NCBI GenBank assembly: GCA_002167825.1
Contig: NHBS01000017.1
Location: 23,236 to 29,567, forward strand
DNA from: Pelagibacteraceae bacterium TMED13
GTDB lineage: Bacteria > Pseudomonadota > Alphaproteobacteria > Methylaequorales > Methylaequoraceae
Direction: 5' to 3'
Length of the DNA: 6,332 bases
Positions 1-4,819 of the stretch are shown here, piece by piece. The notes under the pieces were generated by a model. The model worked only from the letters and a program-made list of their open reading frames with translations, did not search any database and had not been told where the DNA came from. The stretch's first letter is position 1. The number at the start of each line of letters is the position of its first letter. The position numbers and the translations under genes were made by a program.

Positions 1-117
1 AATATTGAAAAATTATATCAAAAAAGAATTAAAGATTATATGATGGCAAATCATATAATCTTAGTGGATGATCTAAGTGTTGAAGATGTTGTTTTAAATA
101 TTATAAAAAGAATCTAA
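1..117 (+). CDS. aroK: Shikimate kinase, C-terminal end (partial)
   Basis: This is the last 38 codons of a gene whose start lies before the window; it reads in frame from base 1 to TAA at 115-117. The peptide begins NIEKLYQKRIKDYMMANHII. The LYxxRxxxY pattern followed by a short beta strand and a closing helix (SVEDVVLNIIKRI) matches the C-terminus of shikimate kinase, where the Arg lies near the substrate lid. The enzyme phosphorylates shikimate with ATP in the cytoplasm, step five of the shikimate pathway. It sits 4 bases before aroB, the classic aroK-aroB pairing, which strongly supports the assignment of so short a fragment. A long perfect inverted repeat lies inside the coding sequence (32-62). 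Confidence 0.8.
   Translation, partial: NIEKLYQKRIKDYMMANHIILVDDLSVEDVVLNIIKRI
32..62 (+). repeat. Perfect 13-bp inverted repeat (stem-loop) in the aroK 3' end
   Basis: Bases 32-44 (AAGATTATATGAT) are the exact reverse complement of 50-62 (ATCATATAATCTT), with a 5-base loop GGCAA at 45-49. Both arms lie in aroK codons, about 55 bases before its stop and 60 before the aroB start. There is no T-tract after the stem, so it is not a standard intrinsic terminator. It could form an mRNA hairpin affecting decay or aroK/aroB translation, or be an AT-rich palindrome for a DNA-binding protein. Function is unknown. Confidence 0.75.
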
Positions 118-121
118 TTTT

Positions 122-1225
122 ATGGCATTGATATCTAATTTAACTGTTAAACTCGGAAAAAATTCTTACAAAATTGTAATAGACAATAATTTTCCATTTA
201 AACTAAAGAATAACTTCACTAAGATAAAAGGGTACTCAAAAATTATAGTAATAACCGATAAAACTATTAATAATATTTTTGATAATGAAATCTATAAATT
301 ATGTAATGAACTCAAAAGTGAAAAAATTATTCTTCCTTCGGGAGAAAAAACAAAAAGCTTTAAATATTTAGAATATTTAATGAATAAAATTCTTAGTAAA
401 AAAGTTGATAGAAACGCATTGTTAATTTGCATTGGTGGAGGAGTTATAGGTGACTTAGTAGGTTTGGCTGCAAGCTTAACTCTAAGAGGAATTGATTTTA
501 TTCAAATTCCCACAACACTACTATCTCAAGTTGACAGCTCAGTTGGTGGGAAAACTGCGATTAACTCTATATATGGTAAAAATCTTATTGGTACATTTTA
601 CCAACCTAAGATTGTAATAATTTCTCTTTACTTTTTAAGAAAGTTACCAGAAAGAGAAATTATGTCAGGTTATGCTGAAATTCTAAAATATGCATTAATC
701 AAGAATAGAGTATTTTTTTCTTGGTTGAAAAATAATGGTAAAAAAATCCTTAAGATTAATAGCAATGCTTGTGCGGAGGCAATAAGAGAAAGCTGTAAAA
801 TAAAATCTTATGTGGTATCAAAGGATGAGAAAGAAAAAAATCTTAGAGAAATTCTAAATTTTGGCCATACCTTTGGTCATGCTTTAGAATCAATAACAGG
901 GTTCTCAAGCAAACTTAATCACGGAGAATCTATCTTTTTAGGAATGTATATAGCAATAAAATTTTCAATATTTCTAGGATTTTGTAAAAAAAGTATTTTG
1001 CATGAGTACACAAACCATCTTGATAAATTAAATATTTCTTATAAAATAGATGATTATAATATATCTGCTTCACCAAATTTATTTTTAAAACATCTGAAAT
1101 TTGATAAAAAAGTTAAAGAAAAAAAAATAAGATTTATACTAATTTCTGATATTGGGAAGGTAAAAGTTTATAAACTAAATGAAGAAAAAATCCTTCTAGA
1201 CTTTTTAAAAAAAGAAGTATTTTAA
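122..1225 (+). CDS. aroB: 3-dehydroquinate synthase
   Basis: The 367-residue product has the usual length for AroB, the cytoplasmic NAD- and divalent-metal-dependent enzyme that cyclises DAHP to 3-dehydroquinate, the second step of the shikimate pathway. The nucleotide-binding glycine motif GGGVIGD is at 105-111, followed by the long signature PTTLLSQVDSSVGGKTAIN at 130-148 and NLIGTFYQP at 154-162. The metal ligands expected from studied family members are all present: E186 in GYAEILKY, H249 in NFGHTFGH and H267 in NHGES. K144 and N148 of the GGKTAIN segment are also kept. The gene looks intact. ATG at 122 is the first start after the aroK stop and gives the normal N-terminus; the Shine-Dalgarno is weak, as expected for a coupled operon gene. 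It follows aroK by 4 bases and precedes the CorB-type gene by 3. Confidence 0.97.
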   Translation: MALISNLTVKLGKNSYKIVIDNNFPFKLKNNFTKIKGYSKIIVITDKTINNIFDNEIYKLCNELKSEKIILPSGEKTKSFKYLEYLMNKILSKKVDRNALLICIGGGVIGDLVGLAASLTLRGIDFIQIPTTLLSQVDSSVGGKTAINSIYGKNLIGTFYQPKIVIISLYFLRKLPEREIMSGYAEILKYALIKNRVFFSWLKNNGKKILKINSNACAEAIRESCKIKSYVVSKDEKEKNLREILNFGHTFGHALESITGFSSKLNHGESIFLGMYIAIKFSIFLGFCKKSILHEYTNHLDKLNISYKIDDYNISASPNLFLKHLKFDKKVKEKKIRFILISDIGKVKVYKLNEEKILLDFLKKEVF

Positions 1226-1228
1226 ATT

Positions 1229-2506
1229 ATGGAATATTCGCTATCAATTTTAATAGGAACGATTGTAGGTTTGATTATCATATCAGGCTTTTTTTCAGGT
1301 TCCGAAACGTCCCTTACCTCAGCATCAAAGCCAAGAATGCATGCGTTAGCAAAGTCAGGAGATAAAAAAGCTAAATTATTCACCAAAATATTTAATGATA
1401 AAGAAATGCTAATAGGTACCATACTTTTTGCAAATAATCTTGTTAATGTTTTAGCATCTGCAATTGCAACTAAAATCTTAATTGAAATCACAAACGATGA
1501 CGGAATCGTTTACGCCACGATAATAATGACCTTGATGATACTTATTTTTGGAGAACTCATTCCAAAAACAATTGCTTTATCAAACTCTGATAAGTTTGCA
1601 TTGAAAATCGCACCATTTATGAGAATTATAATCATTATTTTATACCCGCTCACCAAGTTTTTAAATATTGTGGTAGCACTCATTTTGAAAATTTTTGGCA
1701 TTGATTATAAAACAATAAATAAAGAAGAATTGTCAGAAAACAGAGAAGAGGAATTAAGAGGAGCAATTGATTTGCATGGGGAACATCCTTCAACAGGAGA
1801 TGAGAAAGAAATGCTAAAATCAATTCTTGATTTAGATGATATAACTGTTGGATCGATTATGATTTCAAGAAAAGATATATTTAGCCTTCCTTCAACATAT
1901 AGTCTTGATGAACTTTTACTAAGACTAAAGGATTCGCCACATTCAAGAATACCAATATGGGAAAAGAATCCGGAAAATATTATTGGAATACTTCATGTAA
2001 GAAAATTAATTGGTTTAAAACTTACAGATCCAAAAAGTTTCAATATTTTTTCATATTGTCAAAAACCATGGTTTATCCCAGAATCGACAAAGTTGGATAT
2101 TCAACTTATGGAGTTTAAAAAAAGAAAAGAGCATTTTTCAATTGTTGTAGACGAATACGGTGAATTTTTAGGTATTATTACATTAGAAGATATTATTGAG
2201 GAAATTGTTGGTGATATAGATGATGAACTTGATGTATTAAAAGTTTCAAAAGAAGTTAAAGGTATAAAAAAACTCTCCAAGTCAAGCTATTTGGTAAAAG
2301 GCACAGTAAATATCAGAGATCTAAATAAAGAACTAAATATTAATCTACCACTTAATGAGGCCTCCACGATTGCAGGACTAGTTTTATATGAAAGTAGAAT
2401 TATACCTAAAAAGGGTCAGGTATTTTCATTTTTTAATTTGAGATTCGAAATATTATCAAAAAAGAATAATCAATTAATAGTTATAAAAATCACAAAAAAA
2501 AAATAA
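1229..2506 (+). CDS. corB: CorB/CNNM-type membrane protein (DUF21, CBS pair, CorC_HlyC domain)
   Basis: This 425-residue inner-membrane protein has the full CNNM/CorB (YfjD) architecture, often annotated as a 'hemolysin'. Residues 1-165 form the DUF21 transmembrane domain, with hydrophobic stretches near 5-23, 61-83, 94-118 and 126-155. It carries the family motifs FSGSET (22-27), NNLVN (69-73) and GELIPKT (108-114). A cytoplasmic CBS pair follows at about 205-325, including the block IVVDEYGEFLGIITLEDI near 305-322 and then EEIVGD. The CorC_HlyC domain fills about 345-425. Characterised relatives act in Mg2+ (or Na+/Mg2+) transport with the CBS pair sensing Mg-ATP; true hemolysis is unlikely. 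I see no truncation. The start is 3 bases after the aroB stop, and this neighbourhood is common in Alphaproteobacteria. The gene ends in a run of ten A's (2494-2503) just before TAA. The symbol rests on architecture and motif similarity to CorB; the transported ion cannot be read from sequence. Confidence 0.92.
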   Translation: MEYSLSILIGTIVGLIIISGFFSGSETSLTSASKPRMHALAKSGDKKAKLFTKIFNDKEMLIGTILFANNLVNVLASAIATKILIEITNDDGIVYATIIMTLMILIFGELIPKTIALSNSDKFALKIAPFMRIIIIILYPLTKFLNIVVALILKIFGIDYKTINKEELSENREEELRGAIDLHGEHPSTGDEKEMLKSILDLDDITVGSIMISRKDIFSLPSTYSLDELLLRLKDSPHSRIPIWEKNPENIIGILHVRKLIGLKLTDPKSFNIFSYCQKPWFIPESTKLDIQLMEFKKRKEHFSIVVDEYGEFLGIITLEDIIEEIVGDIDDELDVLKVSKEVKGIKKLSKSSYLVKGTVNIRDLNKELNINLPLNEASTIAGLVLYESRIIPKKGQVFSFFNLRFEILSKKNNQLIVIKITKKK

Positions 2507-2540
2507 TTTTCAAAACTCTAAAAAAGTATTATTATATTTT

Positions 2541-2547
2541 AGGGGGA
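2541..2547 (+). promoter_or_regulatory. Strong Shine-Dalgarno for the CBS-domain gene
   Basis: AGGGGGA ends 7 bases before the ATG at 2555, an optimal distance. Most other starts in the window have little or no Shine-Dalgarno, so this gene appears set up for independent and efficient translation. It lies in the 48-base gap 2507-2554, which has no clear terminator. AT-rich -10-like strings occur (e.g. TATTAT at 2527) but no convincing promoter. Confidence 0.7.
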
Positions 2548-2554
2548 AATAGAA

Positions 2555-3013
2555 ATGCAAATTCAAGACTTACTTGACAAGGTCTTAATCAATCAAAGAC
2601 TTGTTTTAATTGATGATTCATCATCATCTTATGAAGCTGCAGTGATGATGCTTAAAAATAAATGTGGGGCACTTCTTGTCTGTGATTCAAAAAAGCAAGA
2701 TGGGACACTAGTTGGTATCGTTACTGAACGTGATCTAGCTTTCAGGGTTATACCAAAAGGTCTAGATCCTAAAAAGACTTCTGTAGAAAAAATAATGACA
2801 AAAAATGTAGATACAATTTCTCCGGGCAAAACCACGCTTGATGCAATACAAGTTATGAAAAAAAAGGGGTTTAGGCACCTTCCTGTCACAAAAGATAAGA
2901 AAATAATTGGTATCTTATCTATGCGTGATCTTTATGACTTTGCCAATAACCAACTTCAAGATTCACTTAAACAACATCAAGAATTTATGTTTGGGACCGG
3001 ATATGGATCCTAA
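2555..3013 (+). CDS. Stand-alone CBS-pair protein
   Basis: The 152-residue soluble protein consists almost wholly of two CBS motifs. The first spans about residues 12-66 and ends GIVTERDLAFRVIPKGLDP; the second spans about 76-130 and contains IMTKNVDTISPG, then GFRHLPV (105-111) and GILSMRDL (118-125). Such CBS pairs (Bateman modules) bind adenine nucleotides or related ligands and act as energy or redox sensors; the TERD and SMRD segments contain the Asp residues that commonly contact ribose. There is no fused catalytic domain, signal peptide or membrane segment, and the partner is unknown. Residues 131-152 form a short polar tail. The ATG is fixed by a strong Shine-Dalgarno at 2541-2547. 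It sits 48 bases after another CBS protein, so joint regulation is possible but unproven. Its 3' end overlaps the convergent bolA by 4 bases. Base composition looks less AT-rich than aroB or cobT in sampled lines. Confidence 0.9.
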   Translation: MQIQDLLDKVLINQRLVLIDDSSSSYEAAVMMLKNKCGALLVCDSKKQDGTLVGIVTERDLAFRVIPKGLDPKKTSVEKIMTKNVDTISPGKTTLDAIQVMKKKGFRHLPVTKDKKIIGILSMRDLYDFANNQLQDSLKQHQEFMFGTGYGS

Positions 3014-3264
3014 TAAATAATTTTTATTTGTAGTGCATGGATTTGATTTTTCATCTCTTTTTCCAAAACCTTATAAATTTCTCTTTGACCGGCTAACCTG
3101 CTCATACCCGCAAGCTTCTTACTAGTAATTATAATTAAAAAGTGAGAATTTCCACTGTTTGGACTCTGAGCGTGTCCTTGATGTTTCTGGGATTCATTTA
3201 TTACTTCTAGATGTGTTGGGGAAAAATAATCACTTAGTTTCTTGAAGATTGTTGATTCATCCAT
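3010..3264 (-). CDS. bolA: BolA family protein
   Basis: The 84-residue product matches the compact BolA fold. It opens with a helix (IFKKLSDYFSPTHLEVI), then the hallmark NESQKHQGH (23-31), SHFLIII (40-46), the helix-turn-helix-like stretch KLAGMSRLAGQREIYKVL (50-67), and closes with IHALQI (75-80). BolA proteins partner monothiol glutaredoxins to bind or traffic [2Fe-2S] clusters and have also been proposed as transcription regulators. The C-terminal invariant His (H76), a cluster ligand in studied BolA-glutaredoxin complexes, is present. The usual RHR before the last helix reads GQR here (59-61), a change tolerated elsewhere in the family. No glutaredoxin gene is visible nearby. It is the only minus-strand gene, divergent from the J-domain gene across 29 bases and convergent with the CBS gene, overlapping its stop codon. 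It ends with TAG at 3012-3010. Confidence 0.93.
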   Translation of the reverse strand: MDESTIFKKLSDYFSPTHLEVINESQKHQGHAQSPNSGNSHFLIIITSKKLAGMSRLAGQREIYKVLEKEMKNQIHALQIKIIY

Positions 3265-3293
3265 AACTTTAGTAATAAGATATAGAAAAAATA
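3265..3293. promoter_or_regulatory. 29-base divergent start region between bolA and the J-domain gene
   Basis: Only 29 bases separate the two divergent start codons, so at least part of both promoters must lie here and within the opposite gene's first codons. For the plus strand, TTGATT (3252-3257, inside bolA) and TAAGAT (3276-3281) stand 18 bases apart, each matching the sigma-70 consensus at 4 of 6 positions. For the minus strand, TTGTTT (3304-3299) and TATCTT (3282-3277) are 16 apart. The two -10 candidates overlap, which would make transcription mutually exclusive. In DNA this AT-rich such matches are easily found by chance. Confidence 0.3.
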
Positions 3294-3869
3294 ATGAAAA
3301 ACAAACCTGCTAAAAAAATTTTTGAGAATACGAACTATTCAATTAAGAAATGTGATGAAAAAGGATGTACAGAGGAGGGAAACTTTGTTGCACCCAAATC
3401 ACCGAATAGTAACGAGAAATATTTCTTCTGTTTAAAGCATATTAAACTTTACAATAAAAGATGGAATTTTTTTGCAGGTAAATCTCAAGCTGAAATTTAT
3501 AATTTTCAAAAGAATGATTTTTTTGAAGGTAAACCAACATTTCCTTTTTCTGATGGTATGAGATCTAAGATCAAATTTGAGTTTAACTATTTTACAGATA
3601 AAGAAAAAATAAAATTTAGTGAAAAAAGAAAAAGGTTTGAAAAAGATGATAAATTAATATTTAATGCTGATGTTGAAAATTCTTTAAAGTTATTCAAGTT
3701 AGATAGAGATTTTAATGAAAACGACCTTAAGAAGATTTACAAACAATTGGTAAAAAAATATCACCCCGACGTAATAAACAGCATTAAAGATAAAGAAAAT
3801 ATGATTAAGAAAATTAACAATGCCTATAAATTACTTTTTAATATCCTAAAGAATAATAAATGCAAGTAG
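3294..3869 (+). CDS. Zn-finger plus C-terminal J-domain (DnaJ-like) protein
   Basis: This 191-residue protein belongs to the alphaproteobacterial 'J domain-containing protein' group encoded beside cobS; it is not classical DnaJ. The N-terminus has four likely metal ligands, C20-x4-C25 and C46-x2-H49. A conserved-looking segment follows: FFCLKHIKLYNKRWNFFAG (44-62) and KPTFPF (80-85). Residues 100-130 are highly charged and probably helical. The J domain is at the C-terminus, about 130-186: KIYKQLVKKYHPD with the essential HPD at 157-159, then the helix KKINNAYKLLFN. J domains stimulate Hsp70 (DnaK) ATPase, so this is a candidate co-chaperone with a Zn-binding client or adaptor module. It lacks the Gly/Phe region, the four CxxCxGxG repeats and the substrate-binding domains of DnaJ. 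It overlaps cobS by 10 bases, implying coupled translation and related function. The client is unknown. No clear Shine-Dalgarno precedes the ATG. Confidence 0.88.
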   Translation: MKNKPAKKIFENTNYSIKKCDEKGCTEEGNFVAPKSPNSNEKYFFCLKHIKLYNKRWNFFAGKSQAEIYNFQKNDFFEGKPTFPFSDGMRSKIKFEFNYFTDKEKIKFSEKRKRFEKDDKLIFNADVENSLKLFKLDRDFNENDLKKIYKQLVKKYHPDVINSIKDKENMIKKINNAYKLLFNILKNNKCK

Positions 3870-4819
3870 ACTCAAAAGAAATAAAAGACTTTTCACCTGA
3901 TATTAATATAGATGTATCCTCAATATTTGGGATGAAAAAGAAAATGAAAGTACAAGGCTTTAAAGAAAAAAGTGCTTTAGTACCAACAATAGATGAAAAT
4001 TATATTTTTGATGAAGAGACAACCACTTCTATACTGGTAGGATTTAAATTTAATAAAAAAGTTCTTATTCAGGGTTTACACGGAACTGGAAAATCGTCAC
4101 ACATTGAACAAGTAGCTGCAAGATTAAATTGGCCATGTTTAAGAATTAATCTTGATGGACATATCAGTAGATTTGATTTACTAGGAAAAGACTCAATCGT
4201 ATTAAAAGATAATAAACAAGTTACAACCTTCAAAGAAGGTCTACTTCCATGGGCAATTCAAAATCCAGTTGCACTTGTCCTTGATGAGTACGATGCAGGT
4301 AGACCGGATGTAATGTTTGTGATTCAAAGAATTCTTGAGGTTGAAGGCAAACTCACACTTCTTGATCAAAATAAAGTTATTACACCCCACCCATTCTTCA
4401 GAATCTTTGGAACATGTAATACATTAGGATTGGGAGATAATACTGGATTATATAGCGGTACACAAAATCTTAATCAAGGACAATTAGACAGATGGAATAT
4501 TTTTTCCACTCTTAATTTCATTGAACCCGACATAGAGAAAAAAATAATTGAAGGTAAACTTGGGAAAGATAAAAGTAAAATTTCTGACAAGCTCACAAGT
4601 ATGATAAGACTTGCAAATCTGATAAGACAGGCGTTCAGTTCTTCAGACTTATCAGTGACGATGTCGCCAAGAACTTGCATATTATGGGCGGAAAATTTTA
4701 TAATATTTGGAAATTTAGAAAAAGCATTTAAATTAACTTTTTTAAATAAGTGCGAGATGAATGATAAAAAAATTATAATAGAGCTTTATCAACGATGTTT
4801 TGGGAAAGAGATTGAGTGA
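3860..4819 (+). CDS. cobS: CobS, AAA+ ATPase subunit of aerobic cobaltochelatase (or CobS-like MoxR-type ATPase)
   Basis: The 319-residue product is near full CobS length and strongly conserved. After the family N-terminus (DVSSIFGMKKKMKVQGF, 18-34) comes the AAA+ core: Walker A GLHGTGKSS at 72-80, the segment RINLDGHISRFDLLGKD (95-111), Walker B VALVLDEYDAGRPD at 137-150, sensor-1 region GTCNTLGLGD at 184-193, TGLYSGTQNLNQGQLDRW at 195-212 with a probable arginine finger at R211, and SPR at 269-271 in the sensor-2 position. CobS forms hexameric rings with CobT and drives ATP-dependent Co2+ insertion into hydrogenobyrinic acid a,c-diamide by CobN in aerobic B12 synthesis. The ATG at 3860 lies within the end of the J-domain gene (10-base overlap); the next Met (25) would remove conserved sequence. 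The 3' end overlaps cobT by 4 bases. CobN is not in view, so a non-B12 role remains possible. Confidence 0.93.
   Translation: MQVDSKEIKDFSPDINIDVSSIFGMKKKMKVQGFKEKSALVPTIDENYIFDEETTTSILVGFKFNKKVLIQGLHGTGKSSHIEQVAARLNWPCLRINLDGHISRFDLLGKDSIVLKDNKQVTTFKEGLLPWAIQNPVALVLDEYDAGRPDVMFVIQRILEVEGKLTLLDQNKVITPHPFFRIFGTCNTLGLGDNTGLYSGTQNLNQGQLDRWNIFSTLNFIEPDIEKKIIEGKLGKDKSKISDKLTSMIRLANLIRQAFSSSDLSVTMSPRTCILWAENFIIFGNLEKAFKLTFLNKCEMNDKKIIIELYQRCFGKEIE

Noticed and set aside
360..380. 9-bp AT-only inverted repeat in aroB (360-368 with 372-380, loop TAG)
   Set aside because: Made only of A and T in an AT-rich gene; expected at this length by chance and without context.
1222..1491. Minus-strand open frame of 89 codons antisense to the CorB-type gene
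   Set aside because: It lies wholly against a clearly coding membrane domain, resembles no family, and its hydrophobic content mirrors the sense helices.
1510..1701. Minus-strand open frame of 63 codons
   Set aside because: Shadow of the transmembrane region of the CorB-type gene, with no start context or recognisable motif.
2504..2555. Split gene: CorB-type gene and CBS gene as one reading frame broken by a stop
   Set aside because: They share the frame, but two in-frame stops, a Shine-Dalgarno and complete family-length proteins on both sides show two separate genes.
2629..2889. Minus-strand open frame of 86 codons inside the CBS gene
   Set aside because: The sense strand encodes two well-formed CBS motifs; the antisense product has no recognisable domain.
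3015..3029. AT-only inverted repeat AAATAA/TTATTT as a bidirectional terminator between the CBS gene and bolA
   Set aside because: Six A-T pairs with a 3-base loop are too weak, and the sequence lies inside bolA codons.
4474..4680. Minus-strand open frame of 68 codons inside cobS
   Set aside because: Fully contained in the conserved AAA+ coding region with no independent support.
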